Positions 17,443 to 25,903 of a stretch of 64,000 bases of DNA are shown in pieces. Numbering within the stretch: the stretch's first letter is position 1; the number at the start of each line of letters is the position of its first letter. The translations under genes and the position numbers were made by a program. Origin of the DNA: Terriglobia bacterium (GTDB lineage: Bacteria > Acidobacteriota > Terriglobia > Bryobacterales > Bryobacteraceae); assembly GCA_020073145.1 (NCBI GenBank), contig JAIQFS010000002.1, positions 124,001-188,000 of the forward strand. Reading direction: 5' to 3'. Below the pieces are notes generated by a model. The model had not been told where the DNA came from, searched no databases, and worked only from the letters and a program-made list of their open reading frames with translations.

Positions 17443-17466
17443 ACGTCCTGTTTTTCGATACGTCCC
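17443..17466 (-). promoter_or_regulatory. Putative double CsrA-binding site in the fliC leader
   Basis: The transcript would contain CGGGACGTAT and, 17 bases further on, ACAGGACGTTAT, the second covering the ribosome-binding site seven bases before the fliC ATG. ACAGGACGT is close to the CsrA consensus (ACARGGAUGU). The upstream copy follows a short CGAGC/GCTCG stem. Paired GGA sites of this kind let a CsrA dimer block the start region. Confidence 0.55.
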
Positions 17467-17531
17467 GAGCGTCTTGCTCGAGTTCAGGTTCTCCGGTTGT
17501 GGCCGGATGCCCGAAGTATCTTCACCCTTCC

Positions 17532-17559
17532 ATATCGGGGGAGCCCTAGGGCGCTTCTA
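17532..17559 (-). promoter_or_regulatory. Weak candidate sigma-28 promoter of fliC
   Basis: The minus strand reads TAGAAGCG, 12 bases, then CCCGATAT, against the sigma-28 consensus TAAAGTTT, 11 bases, GCCGATAA. The -10 half is fair and the -35 half poor. The element sits at the end of csrA, about 95 bases before the fliC ATG. A nearby FlgM gene argues that sigma-28 is used in this organism. Confidence 0.3.
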
Positions 17560-17866
17560 CTGTTTTTCTGCCGGATGGTTCTAGTGGTTCTACCGACCCC
17601 GTCCGAGAGTCAACGCTTTGACGGTTCTCTTTCGTTAACTGAGGCGCCAGCTTGCGGCTCAGCCACGCGATCACTTCCGGAGCCGCGCTACGCGAGGCCG
17701 TCAGATTTTCGCTGCGCGTGAGAACCACTTCTTTGCGCGTGATCGTGAGGCTGGCGGGTGCCACAATGCCGAGCTTGACGCGCGTGGGGCCGACCTCCAG
17801 AATCTCGATTTCAATGTCGCCCCCGATCAGCACGCTTTCCCCGGCGCGCCGCCGCATCACGAGCAT
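17546..17866 (-). CDS. csrA: Carbon storage regulator CsrA
   Basis: A 106-residue protein whose first 60 residues are a standard CsrA: MLVMRRRAGESVLIGGDIEI, a central GIVAP strand and an I-T-R-K-E-V helix. The additional tail of about 45 residues is longer than the usual 61-75 and has no recognised motif. The ATG at 17866 overlaps the end of fliW. CsrA represses flagellin translation and is itself held by FliW, so the order fliW-csrA-fliC is a self-consistent control unit. Confidence 0.95.
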   Translation of the reverse strand: MLVMRRRAGESVLIGGDIEIEILEVGPTRVKLGIVAPASLTITRKEVVLTRSENLTASRSAAPEVIAWLSRKLAPQLTKENRQSVDSRTGSVEPLEPSGRKTVEAP

Positions 17867-18321
17867 GAAACCGTCTCTTTCTCGAGCGGCAGAGGGTGAT
17901 GCAGCGAATAGGGCGAGGCCGCGGGAATCGCCTGGATCCCCCGCCGGTCCCGCAGATTGACCACCACCGGCGACATTAGGTTGACGGTGGGTCCGGCGTC
18001 CTCCGCTACCGTGACCAGCACGAAACAACCCATTTCGCTGCCGATCTGGGGTGTGGCCCCGGAGGGCAGGGCAAGCGCCGCCAGGTCCTCAGAGGACAGG
18101 CTCAGGCGATATTCGGGCTCCACGGTCAACGCCGGCAGCGCCAGGAAGCACAAGCCCGGGTTGCGCAGACTCTGCATAAATACCAGAGGCCGCGTGTGGG
18201 GCTGTTCGATGAATAAAAACGAGGTCTCGTCCTCGAACCCCGGCAGCCCTCCCGGAAAAGTGAAGACGGCCTCCGGGTCGTATTCCAGTTCGTTGAAGTG
18301 AACGGTAGTCAGTTTCGGCAT
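17857..18321 (-). CDS. fliW: Flagellar assembly factor FliW
   Basis: A 154-residue protein with the FliW core motifs: FPGGLPGFEDETSFLFIEQ near residues 20-40, a VTVAEDAGPTVNLMSPVVVN block and a C-terminal region PYSLHHPLPL. I start at ATG 18321, the first residue consistent with the family. FliW binds either flagellin or CsrA and so releases CsrA when flagellin accumulates. It ends ten bases inside csrA. Confidence 0.95.
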   Translation of the reverse strand: MPKLTTVHFNELEYDPEAVFTFPGGLPGFEDETSFLFIEQPHTRPLVFMQSLRNPGLCFLALPALTVEPEYRLSLSSEDLAALALPSGATPQIGSEMGCFVLVTVAEDAGPTVNLMSPVVVNLRDRRGIQAIPAASPYSLHHPLPLEKETVSCS

Positions 18322-18355
18322 GTTTCCGCCGGATTCCTGTGCAATTCCAGGACCG

Positions 18356-19258
18356 TTACGGCGTGGGCGGCGCCGCGGTAGGCGGTGCCGGTGCCGCCGG
18401 CGGCGGGACTGCGGCCGTGGCCGGGGCCGGCCCCGCGTGTCCGGGCTCCCCAATCAGAGCCTGCTCGTTGAGAATCACGATGTCCACCCTGCGGTTGTGC
18501 ATGCGCCCGTCCGCCGTGTCGTTGGTATCGACGGGAGCCGTATCGGCGTACCCGGCGATGGCAAATCGGTCCTTGCCCAGTCCGAAGTTCCCCGTCAGCA
18601 GTTCCATCATCGCGATGGCCCGCGCGGCGGACAGTTCCCAGTTGGTGCGGAAGCGCGCCGTATGAATGGGAATGGAATCGGTGTGGCCTTCCAGCCGAAC
18701 GGCATTGGGCAGCTTGCCGATGGTGTCCGCGATCTTCTGGATGGTGGAATACGTATCGGGCGCGATGGTGTCGGTGCCCGATGGGAAGAAGGCGGCCTGC
18801 CGCAGGCTGATAACCAGCCCGCGCGGTTCCAGATGGACTTCGATCTTGCCAGCCTTGATGGCGTCTTGGAGTTCCTTGGTGAGAAACTGCATCGAGGGAG
18901 CCAGTTCGGCGGCTTTGCCATTGGCGGTCGCGGTATTGCCGGTTCCCGACGGAGGCGCATCCTCCGGCTTCGGCGGAGCCTTCACTTTCTGGATGCCGCC
19001 GGGCCCCCTCATTTGAGCGTTGCCCGTGCCTTTTTCGTCGACCGTCCCCCCCAGAACCTCCTTGACGGTGGCTTTGATTCCGCCATTTTCCATCGCCTCT
19101 TTGACCGAGTCGGACACTTGCTTGGCTTTGGACTTATCGGTCTGCGAGGACGCGAACATCACCACGAAAAAGGCGAATAGCAGGGTGATGAAATCAGCGT
19201 AGGAAACCAGCCAGCGCTCGTGGTTTTCGTGCTCGGGATGGGCGTGCTTCCGCGCCAT
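18356..19258 (-). CDS. motB: Flagellar motor stator protein MotB
   Basis: A 300-residue protein with a short cytoplasmic N-terminus, a single transmembrane helix preceded by the proton-path Asp (VSYADFITLLFAFFVVMFA), a long linker and an OmpA/MotB peptidoglycan-binding domain (LEGHTDSIPIHTARF, LSAARAIAMMELL, GYADTAPV). The C-terminus is an Ala/Pro-rich tail. It pairs with MotA to form the ion-driven stator. It starts one base after the motA stop codon. Confidence 0.95.
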   Translation of the reverse strand: MARKHAHPEHENHERWLVSYADFITLLFAFFVVMFASSQTDKSKAKQVSDSVKEAMENGGIKATVKEVLGGTVDEKGTGNAQMRGPGGIQKVKAPPKPEDAPPSGTGNTATANGKAAELAPSMQFLTKELQDAIKAGKIEVHLEPRGLVISLRQAAFFPSGTDTIAPDTYSTIQKIADTIGKLPNAVRLEGHTDSIPIHTARFRTNWELSAARAIAMMELLTGNFGLGKDRFAIAGYADTAPVDTNDTADGRMHNRRVDIVILNEQALIGEPGHAGPAPATAAVPPPAAPAPPTAAPPTP

Positions 19259-19259
19259 G

Positions 19260-20126
19260 TCAGCCCTCGGCGGGCGCCGGCTTGCCGAGCGCGGCCTTGG
19301 CTTTCGCCTTCTTCTCGGCGTTCGGCTTGGGAGGCGCGTACGCCTCCAGCTTGGTCTTGATCAATTTCGGGTTCATCCCCTCGACCACCGACAGAACACC
19401 CTCCAGCGCCAACTCGCGGATCCGGACCTCTTCCTTGACCCGCGCTTTCAGCTTGGCCGCCGCCGGAAGCAGAAAGATATTCGCCAGCGCCACGCCGTAC
19501 ACCGTCGCCACAAACGCCGTCGCAATGCCGCGCCCCACTTCATCGATATTCGCCAGGTTCTTCATCACCTGCATGAGCCCCAGCACCGCGCCAATGATCC
19601 CGATGGTGGGAGAATAACCACCGGCCGATTCGAACACCTTGGCCTCGGCTTCTCCCCGTTGCTCGAGCAGGGTGATTTCCAATTCCATAATGCCCCGAAG
19701 CTGGTTCATCTCCACCCCGTCAATCGCCAGATTCAGCGCCTTCTGCAGAAAAGGGTCTTGGATGTTGTTGGCCTGCTGTTCGAGCGACACGATGCCCTGC
19801 TTCCGGGCCTGCGAGGCGTAGCCGACAATCTCCTCGATGACCGATGCCGGCGTGTACGTCTTCTCGAAGAACACCGCGCCGATCCGGCCCGCCGCTCGCA
19901 TCAGCACCGGCATGGGCGTCGTGATCATGACCGCGCCCAGCGTTCCCCCCACCACAATCAGCGCGGCCGAGAACTGCTGGATGTCCTTCATCTTGCCGCC
20001 GTCCATGATGAGCCCCGCCAGGATTCCGCCCAGCGCCACCACCAGCCCGCCAATGCTCACCAGGTCCGGACGCTGCCCTGATTTTGGTTTTGCTTTTTCC
20101 GGCTTCGCGCCTTTTTCGTCCGCCAT
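19260..20126 (-). CDS. motA: Flagellar motor stator protein MotA
   Basis: A 288-residue protein with a charged, Lys/Pro-rich N-terminus, four membrane segments and the conserved blocks GGYSPTIGIIGAVLGLM and GIATAFVATVYGVALAN typical of MotA/PomA. The cytoplasmic loop between helices 2 and 3 carries the charges that meet FliG. The Lys/Ala-rich ends (EKPKSGQ and EKKAKAKAALGK) are unusual extensions. It sits between flbD and motB on the minus strand. Confidence 0.95.
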   Translation of the reverse strand: MADEKGAKPEKAKPKSGQRPDLVSIGGLVVALGGILAGLIMDGGKMKDIQQFSAALIVVGGTLGAVMITTPMPVLMRAAGRIGAVFFEKTYTPASVIEEIVGYASQARKQGIVSLEQQANNIQDPFLQKALNLAIDGVEMNQLRGIMELEITLLEQRGEAEAKVFESAGGYSPTIGIIGAVLGLMQVMKNLANIDEVGRGIATAFVATVYGVALANIFLLPAAAKLKARVKEEVRIRELALEGVLSVVEGMNPKLIKTKLEAYAPPKPNAEKKAKAKAALGKPAPAEG

Positions 20127-20150
20127 GAATGTCGTTTCCTGCCCGCGCCG

Positions 20151-20378
20151 TCAGCTCGTGCCGTGTTGTGAGGGCCCGGAGTTTTCCAGGTTCTCCGGCA
20201 CTAGAATGGACCGGCGAAACCGCACCACCCGGTCAATGATCTCATCCGCCGATTCGAGCACCATCATCTTCTGCCCGTTCGTCAGGCTGATCACCGTGTC
20301 CGGGGTGGTCTCGACATGCTCGATCAGGTCGCAGTTCAGAACCACGGGGGTATGATTCAGACGTGTGACGTAGATCAT
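20151..20378 (-). CDS. flbD: FlbD-family flagellar protein
   Basis: A 75-residue protein matching the small FlbD family found in flagellar operons of many phyla: MIYVTRLNHTPVVLNCDLIE, then TTPDTVISLTNGQKMMV and an acidic helix. In Firmicutes and spirochaetes it lies next to motA/motB, as here. Its biochemical role is not established. It should not be confused with the unrelated Caulobacter regulator of the same name. A 25-base gap separates it from motA. Confidence 0.88.
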   Translation of the reverse strand: MIYVTRLNHTPVVLNCDLIEHVETTPDTVISLTNGQKMMVLESADEIIDRVVRFRRSILVPENLENSGPSQHGTS

Positions 20379-20459
20379 CTGCCGGCTCTCTTAACCACAT
20401 CGAATTTGTGCCGTAGAATTCTAGGAATTTCCGCCCAAATCCGACGATGAGATCTCTGA

Positions 20460-20747
20460 ATGTCACCTGTGGACACCCTGAAGGTCACCCCTGCCCGCCA
20501 GGCTGGGCGGATTCTGGCGGCCTGGAACGCCGGCGATGAGCCTTTGCTTCAGATGGAGTTACAGAACAGCCAAGGCCTCCGATGCCCTTCCGGGCAAGGC
20601 CTGGACGAAGAACGCCTGGAGTTGCTCTGGGCGGTTTCGGGTAAAATTCTACGCGCGCGCCTTCCCCTGCAAGAGAACCGGAGAGACCCCGCTGTCCGCC
20701 GCTGTCTGGACCTGCTCGCCCATCTGGCGCACACGCCACACAACTAA
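20460..20747 (+). CDS. Possible small protein, unknown
   Basis: A 95-residue open frame on the strand opposite to the flagellar genes, divergent from flbD and convergent with flgL. It is Leu- and Arg-rich and helical (ERLELLWAVSGKILRARLPL) and lacks a signal or membrane helix. Its third codon positions are about 70% G+C, a little below its neighbours, and the ribosome-binding site (GAGAT) is weak. I list it as possible only. Confidence 0.35.
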   Translation: MSPVDTLKVTPARQAGRILAAWNAGDEPLLQMELQNSQGLRCPSGQGLDEERLELLWAVSGKILRARLPLQENRRDPAVRRCLDLLAHLAHTPHN

Positions 20748-20876
20748 CCAGCCTCGGCAAGCACGTGGGGAAGGCGATTCGCCTGCCATCGCTTCTTCCG
20801 TTTCCTTGGGAAGCTCGCAGTCTCCCCACCCACCGCCAGGCCCGTCTGCGCCGGGTGAGTGGCACCCTCGGGCGTC

Positions 20877-21797
20877 TCACGCCATAAAGTCGAACAGATT
20901 CATCCCGTTGATTTTCGATCGCGCGGAAAGCGCGGCCTGCTGCTGGACCGAAAGCTGGTTGAGCTCCACTGCCGCGTTGGCCATATTGGTGTCCCGCAGG
21001 CCGCTGAGGGTCTCTTGCACCGTGATCAGCGACTTGCTGGCAGAATCCAGCGAATCAGTCACCCGGGCCTGGCCGATCCCGTAGTATCCCAGCTCCTGGT
21101 TGAGGTGATCGTCGGCCGCCTTCAACGAGGTGATGCTCGCCGTTACACCCGCCGTGTCACCGGCGTTCAGAGCAATGAGCAGAGAGTTCACCGCACCGAA
21201 TACATTGTCGGGGGCCGCCGAGCTGTCCGGGTTTCGCGCGTCAAAGATTTCCGAAGCGGTCTTGCCCAGCCAGATCTGCGCCCCGTTGGCGTCCGTGACC
21301 ACCCGGGTGGACGTGGCCGTAGCCAGTTGTCGCGCCCCCGTCGGCTGCGTCGCGTCCAGGGTATAGAGACCTTGCTGATCCAGGTCGCCGCTAAAGATGT
21401 ACCGGCCGTTGGACGTGGTGCTGCTCAGCTTCACCAGGTTTTCCAGGATTCCCTGTACCTGCGTCGCCAAAGCGGTGCGCGCCGCTGGAGTCACCGACAA
21501 CGAGGTCGCCTGGCTGGCGATCGAGAGCGCGCTTTCCACGTTCTGCATGGACTGCTGCAGTGCCGAGTCTCCGGTCTCCAATTCGGCCTTGAGATTATTC
21601 AGGTTGGTTTGCGACTGCGTCAACTGACCGATCCGGCTCTGCGCCTGCATGATGCCGGCCACCGCGAAGGGATCGTCAGCCACGCTGTTCACGCGAAATC
21701 CCGAGCTCAACTGCTGCGAGACATCCGTCAACTGCTGGTTCATCCGCTGCAGATCAGCCAGATATTGCTGAGTAGGACCGGGTACCGATGGCAGCAT
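20877..21797 (-). CDS. flgL: Flagellar hook-filament junction protein FlgL
   Basis: A 306-residue flagellin-related protein. The N-terminus (LADLQRMNQQLTDVSQQLSS followed by GFRVNSVADDPFAVAG) and the C-terminus (DTNMANAAVELNQLSVQQQA) are FlgL-like, and it is shorter than the flagellin. It joins hook and filament with FlgK. AAGGAG lies seven bases before the ATG, in contrast with flgB and fliD. It follows flgK by 14 bases. Confidence 0.95.
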   Translation of the reverse strand: MLPSVPGPTQQYLADLQRMNQQLTDVSQQLSSGFRVNSVADDPFAVAGIMQAQSRIGQLTQSQTNLNNLKAELETGDSALQQSMQNVESALSIASQATSLSVTPAARTALATQVQGILENLVKLSSTTSNGRYIFSGDLDQQGLYTLDATQPTGARQLATATSTRVVTDANGAQIWLGKTASEIFDARNPDSSAAPDNVFGAVNSLLIALNAGDTAGVTASITSLKAADDHLNQELGYYGIGQARVTDSLDSASKSLITVQETLSGLRDTNMANAAVELNQLSVQQQAALSARSKINGMNLFDFMA

Positions 21798-21811
21798 AGT
21801 CGCTCCTTAGG

Positions 21812-23236
21812 CTACTGGACCATGTTAATGGTCGTCTCCGTCACGCTGTTCAGGACGCTGATCAATTTGGCCGCGGCCTCGTAGCTCTTCTGAAACTGAG
21901 TAAGCAGGATCGCCTGTTCATCCAGAGAAACGTGCGAGATCTGATCTCGCAGAGCCTCGGTCTGCGTGACGATCTGCTGTTGCGAGGTCTGGTTGGTGGT
22001 GGCCGTCGAGTTGGCATTGCCGACGTACTGCGCAATCCCCGCGAAGAACTGGCCGAAGGTCTGGCCGCCCACACCGCCCCCGCTGGCCGAAGTGGCCAGA
22101 TCGGCTAGTTTCAGTGCGTTTCCGTTGGAGTTGCCGGCGCTGTCCACGGGCGCGAGATCCGCCCCGGTGATGCCCGGATTGAGAGCCAGGCTGCTGGCCG
22201 CCGTCGTCGCGTCCGCGCCATTGTAGACAAACAGCGGCTTGCCGCTGGCCGCTCCGGCTGCTACCGATACCGTTCCCGAGGTCAGGATGCCGTTTACCGT
22301 GTCCGCCAGGCCCTTGGCAAACTGGTTCAGCGAGCCGGCTTGCATCCCGTCTCCCAGGATCGACGCCAGCACGCGGTTGTGCGTGTCCAACAGCCCGGCA
22401 AGCTGGCCGCCCTGAATCTGCGACGTGATGGTTTTGCCCTGCGAATCCAGAATCTGGCTGGTCGGCGGCGCCGTCGGGTTGACCGCCCCCGCCGGCAGCG
22501 CTGTCGTGGCGCTCAGCGTGAACTGCTGGTCGCCCACCACCAGCGGCGTCCCTCCGCTCAACACCACCGTCACCGTTCCATCGGCCTGTTTGATCTGGCT
22601 GAAGTCCGTCAACTGCGAAAGCTGTTCCAGCGCGCTGTGCATCTGCGCATCCAGGCCCGGATCCGGAGTCTCGGCATGCAGTTGCTCAATGTTGATGTGC
22701 TGAATTTGAGCGGTCAGACTGTTGATCTGCTGCACCGTGTTGCCAATCTGGCTCTGGATACTCTGGTCCTGCTGCGACAACGACGCCGTCAGGTTCTGCA
22801 CGCTCGAGGCGAGAGTTCCCGCATTCGCCAAGACCTGCTGTCGCGCCGCCGCGTCATTGGGCGTGAGGCTCCACGAGGAGATGCTTTGGAAGAACTGGTT
22901 CAACGCCGCCGGCACCCCGCTGTTTCCGGATGGGTCGAAGTTTGCCGCGATCGCGCTGGTCGCCTGAGCCTGGGCATCGTACGCTCCGAGAGACGACATC
23001 TGCCGGCGCACTGCTTCGTCGGCATACTCGTTCCGCGCGCTCTTTAAGCCCTGCGACGCCACGCCTCCCGCCAGTCCTCCCACCACGTCAAAAGGCAGCG
23101 CCGAAAGGTTCAGCGACTGGCTGGCAAATCCCGGCGTGTTGGCATTAGTGATGTTGTTCTGTACTGTGTTCAGCGCCTGCTGAAAGACGCCGAGCGACTG
23201 GCCGGCCGTCGTGAGATCCGCAAATAGGTTCGGCAT
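21812..23236 (-). CDS. flgK: Flagellar hook-associated protein FlgK
   Basis: A 474-residue protein with the FlgK N-terminal pattern (LGVFQQALNTVQNNITNANT, PGFASQSLNL) and the C-terminal helix (SLDEQAILLTQFQKSYEAAA). The middle is a variable Gly/Thr/Ser-rich domain. It is the first of two junction proteins between hook and filament and lies in the normal order flgM, flgN, flgK, flgL. Confidence 0.95.
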   Translation of the reverse strand: MPNLFADLTTAGQSLGVFQQALNTVQNNITNANTPGFASQSLNLSALPFDVVGGLAGGVASQGLKSARNEYADEAVRRQMSSLGAYDAQAQATSAIAANFDPSGNSGVPAALNQFFQSISSWSLTPNDAAARQQVLANAGTLASSVQNLTASLSQQDQSIQSQIGNTVQQINSLTAQIQHINIEQLHAETPDPGLDAQMHSALEQLSQLTDFSQIKQADGTVTVVLSGGTPLVVGDQQFTLSATTALPAGAVNPTAPPTSQILDSQGKTITSQIQGGQLAGLLDTHNRVLASILGDGMQAGSLNQFAKGLADTVNGILTSGTVSVAAGAASGKPLFVYNGADATTAASSLALNPGITGADLAPVDSAGNSNGNALKLADLATSASGGGVGGQTFGQFFAGIAQYVGNANSTATTNQTSQQQIVTQTEALRDQISHVSLDEQAILLTQFQKSYEAAAKLISVLNSVTETTINMVQ

Positions 23237-23242
23237 GTCGGG

Positions 23243-23566
23243 TCACCCTTCCATTTCCGAGTGCACCAGTTCTCCGCTTTCGGTCTGCACGGCCAAGCCT
23301 CTGCAGAATGCCATAGCCGAGTCGACCAGGCGCGCCAGGCCATCCACTTCGCTCCGCAGCCGCCCGATCCGCATTTCGACGCCGGCCGGCGCCGGTCCCT
23401 GGGCCGCTGCCGCACACGCCGCTTCCATTTCCGCCACCGCCCGCCGCAAGGCCTCGGCACATTCGCCGCAACTCGCGATTCGCGAAGGATTCCAGCAACT
23501 GCGCGCATCCGCCACGTACTCCTCGGCCCGCGCGACGTGCCTCACCAGTGCGGTATCGGTCGTCAT
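23243..23566 (-). CDS. Putative FlgN-type export chaperone
   Basis: A 107-residue helix-rich protein in the flgN position, overlapping the flgM stop by four bases and ending seven bases before flgK. Residues 45-100 form an amphipathic helix pair, as in FlgN, the chaperone for FlgK and FlgL. Three cysteines near the N-terminus (RSCWNPSRIASCGEC) are not typical. The name rests on position and size. Confidence 0.6.
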   Translation of the reverse strand: MTTDTALVRHVARAEEYVADARSCWNPSRIASCGECAEALRRAVAEMEAACAAAAQGPAPAGVEMRIGRLRSEVDGLARLVDSAMAFCRGLAVQTESGELVHSEMEG

Positions 23567-23874
23567 TTTGCGCCGCCTTCGCCTGCGCTGATGCTGTTCG
23601 AAACCAGCTTTTGGCTGAGCGCCGCGGAATTGACTTGATACTGGCCCTTGCCATAGAGCGCCGCCAGCTCCGCCACCCGGTTCTCCCGCTGCTTCCCATC
23701 CAGCGCGTTGGAGTCGGCAAGCTGTTGGGAGATGCCTGAGATCTGAACCGTGTCTCCCTCGTGGCCGGCAACCGTGCTCCCGTTCGCGCCCGATCCCCCT
23801 GGATGCGGCACTCCTTGCGTTCGCCCGGTTTCTAGCGGGTTGGTTCCCTGCAAGCCGTCAGTTTGTATCTTCAT
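23563..23874 (-). CDS. flgM: Anti-sigma-28 factor FlgM
   Basis: A 103-residue protein with a disordered, Gly/Thr-rich N-terminal half and the conserved C-terminal sigma-28-binding segment RVAELAALYGKGQYQVNSAA. FlgM holds sigma-28 inactive until it is exported through the finished hook. Its presence implies that fliA exists elsewhere in the genome. A sigma-54-like promoter sits just upstream, and the leader has no ribosome-binding site. Confidence 0.88.
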   Translation of the reverse strand: MKIQTDGLQGTNPLETGRTQGVPHPGGSGANGSTVAGHEGDTVQISGISQQLADSNALDGKQRENRVAELAALYGKGQYQVNSAALSQKLVSNSISAGEGGAK

Positions 23875-23893
23875 AATGACTGATCCGCGCTAT

Positions 23894-23909
23894 TGCACAC
23901 GGGTTGCCC
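23894..23909 (-). promoter_or_regulatory. Sigma-54-like promoter of flgM
   Basis: The minus strand reads GGGCAACCCGTGTGCA: GGCA at -24, TGCA at -12, and ten bases between GG and GC. The predicted start is about nine bases before the flgM ATG. It matches the consensus less well than the fliD and flgB elements. Confidence 0.5.
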
Positions 23910-24066
23910 TAAGCATCCCATGGCGTCAAGCCCACAAACAATACCGTAAATAGGTAAGCATGGCGGTGATAACCAAAGCTAGGAGAATTCTCTAGCCGAG
24001 GGGTAGGAAAGGAATGCTTCCCAAATTCGGCCTAGAATCCCGCGCGCCCGGACGGTACAACATGGA

Positions 24067-25509
24067 GTGCGTTACCTGGACTGCGCCGATTCACCGACAC
24101 CGACCCCTATGCCCCTGCAAAGAGTTCTATGGCTGGTTGAGAACAATGACCCGTGGACCGATGCCAGTCATGAAAGCTTCCCCCCCGGCCTCGGCATTGC
24201 TCAGGTAACCGACCTCACTGAGGCTACCGCTGCTTTCCGCTCCGCCAGAGCCGATTGCATGCTGATCTCCAACGGCGCTCCCGAACCCGGCCGCGAGGCC
24301 CTGCTCGATCTCTTCCTTGGACTGGACCCCCAAATCCCGGTCATCTTTTGGGATCGCGATCTTTCCACCCGGCAAGCCATCGATCTGGTTCGCGAAGGCG
24401 CTTTCACCTGCCACGGCCCGCGCGATCACTGGCCCGAAGTCCTCGAATCGATCTCGCAGGCCTGTCAGGAAAAACAGCGCCGCCAGCAGACCGGACGCGG
24501 CGGGGAGAGTGAGGATTGGCGTCGTAAGCTGGTGGGCGAGAGCCCCGCCATGGAAGATGTCGCCAACACCATCCGCTTGGTCGGACCGTTCCGATGCACC
24601 GTCCTCATTACCGGTGAAACCGGCACGGGTAAGGAAATGGCCGCCCGCGCCCTACACGACGCCAGCCCGCGAGCCGCGTTGCCCATGGTGGCCGTGAACT
24701 GCAGTGCCGTTCCCGAGAGCCTCCTCGAGGCGGAATTGTTCGGTCACGTCAAGGGCGCGTTCACCGGCGCCACCGGCCACCGCGTCGGCCGTTTTGAGCA
24801 GGCTCACAAAAGCACCATCTTTTTGGACGAAATCAGCGACATGCCGCTCGAACTCCAGGCCAAGCTGTTGCGCGTCCTGCAGGAACGCGAATTCCAGAGG
24901 TTGGGCAGCTCCGAGACGATTCACGTGGACGTGCGCGTCATCGCGGCCACCAACGTCAACCTGCTCGACAAGGTCCGCCAGGGGAAATTCCGCGAGGATC
25001 TCTACTATCGTCTCAACGTGGTTCCTCTCGAGATGCCTCCGCTCCGCAAGCGGCCCGATGACATTCCACTGCTGGTGGAGCACTTCATCTCCAAGTTCTG
25101 CCGCTCGGAGGAGATTCCCCAAAAGAAGGTCACTCCCCGAACCATCGAACGCCTCTGCTCCATGCCATGGCCGGGCAACGTGCGCCAACTGGAGAACGCC
25201 ATCGAAAAGGCTATCGCCCTGAGCGGCTACCGCGATACCCTCTATCCAGTCGATTTCGGGCTGGCCGAGTCTCACCGCCTGTTGGCCTCCGAACCCGCCA
25301 CCGCACCCGTCTTATTTACGGGCCGCGTCGATTTCGCCGCCGCCGTCAGCCAATTCGAGAAATCGATTCTACAGCAAGCCCTCGTCAAGACCGGCGGCAA
25401 CAAGACCGCCGCCGCCGAACTGCTCGGCCTCAAGCGCACCACCCTCATCATGAAACTGCGCGGCCTGGGCGACCCCAGCCTCGCCTCACCGTCGCAGGCC
25501 GTGTCGTAG
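24067..25509 (+). CDS. FleQ/NtrC-type sigma-54-dependent flagellar activator
   Basis: A 480-residue regulator. Residues 15-130 form a receiver-like domain in which the usual phosphoacceptor region is degenerate (WLVENNDPW in place of an acidic pair). The AAA+ domain has Walker A GETGTGKE, the sigma-54 contact GAFTGA, Walker B IFLDEISD, and R-fingers. A Fis-type helix-turn-helix (GGNKTAAAELLGLKRTTLIM) ends the protein. The GTG at 24067 has GGAG close by; ATG 24109 would give a shorter start. It is divergent from flgM and probably activates the sigma-54 promoters of the flagellar genes. Confidence 0.92.
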   Translation: MRYLDCADSPTPTPMPLQRVLWLVENNDPWTDASHESFPPGLGIAQVTDLTEATAAFRSARADCMLISNGAPEPGREALLDLFLGLDPQIPVIFWDRDLSTRQAIDLVREGAFTCHGPRDHWPEVLESISQACQEKQRRQQTGRGGESEDWRRKLVGESPAMEDVANTIRLVGPFRCTVLITGETGTGKEMAARALHDASPRAALPMVAVNCSAVPESLLEAELFGHVKGAFTGATGHRVGRFEQAHKSTIFLDEISDMPLELQAKLLRVLQEREFQRLGSSETIHVDVRVIAATNVNLLDKVRQGKFREDLYYRLNVVPLEMPPLRKRPDDIPLLVEHFISKFCRSEEIPQKKVTPRTIERLCSMPWPGNVRQLENAIEKAIALSGYRDTLYPVDFGLAESHRLLASEPATAPVLFTGRVDFAAAVSQFEKSILQQALVKTGGNKTAAAELLGLKRTTLIMKLRGLGDPSLASPSQAVS

Positions 25510-25858
25510 GGCTCCTCTTCGGTAGGGGCCGATTCGTTCGGTCACCCCGTTTTGCGCGAACTGAATGAGCCACTTACGCTCCGAGACTCTCCGCCCTCCG
25601 TTACGCTGGTAAGAGAGGTTCCACCCATCTCGGATTAGCCCGTCGTGTTCGGCAATGGGATTGGCTTCGTTTCGCATCAGACTCCCCACGGCCCGCCGCG
25701 CCCTGTGAGTTGGCTTCGTTTCGCCAATCGGACCTTCCTCCCTCATGCCCGGCTTTCGCGTCGCTCCGCTGGCGGGCCGTGACGGTAATTCAGACAGGAG
25801 TGTCTGATATCCCAACACGCTGCGGGGCGCTGAGCTCGCATCTCCTTTCTTTCCTGCA
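25510..25858. other. Non-coding region with short interspersed repeats
   Basis: About 350 bases with no convincing gene. TTGGCTTCGTTTCG occurs twice (25661-25674 and 25710-25723), and the second copy continues into GCCAA, so that TTGGC can pair with GCCAA across an eight-base loop. The long minus-strand frame here translates the same repeat and looks artefactual. Such short intergenic repeats are frequent in large acidobacterial genomes. Confidence 0.45.
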
Positions 25859-25874
25859 TGGCCTCTCCCGTGCA
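25859..25874 (+). promoter_or_regulatory. Sigma-54 promoter of the Qrc-like operon
   Basis: TGGCCTCTCCCGTGCA has GG and GC ten bases apart and is close to the sigma-54 consensus. With C25873 at -12, transcription would start near 25885, three bases before the AAAGGAG ribosome-binding site (25888-25894) of the first gene at 25904. The geometry is convincing. Confidence 0.68.
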
Positions 25875-25903
25875 TTTACACCCTCGGAAAGGAGAGACCC
25901 CCA

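Noticed and set aside
20485-20880. 131-codon minus-strand frame between flgL and flbD
   Set aside because: Arg/Pro/Gly-rich with no motif or ribosome-binding site, and it overlaps the flgL stop region.
25486-25875. 129-codon minus-strand frame in the gap before the Qrc-like operon
   Set aside because: It translates the interspersed repeats, has no ribosome-binding site and overlaps the activator's 3' end and the operon's promoter.
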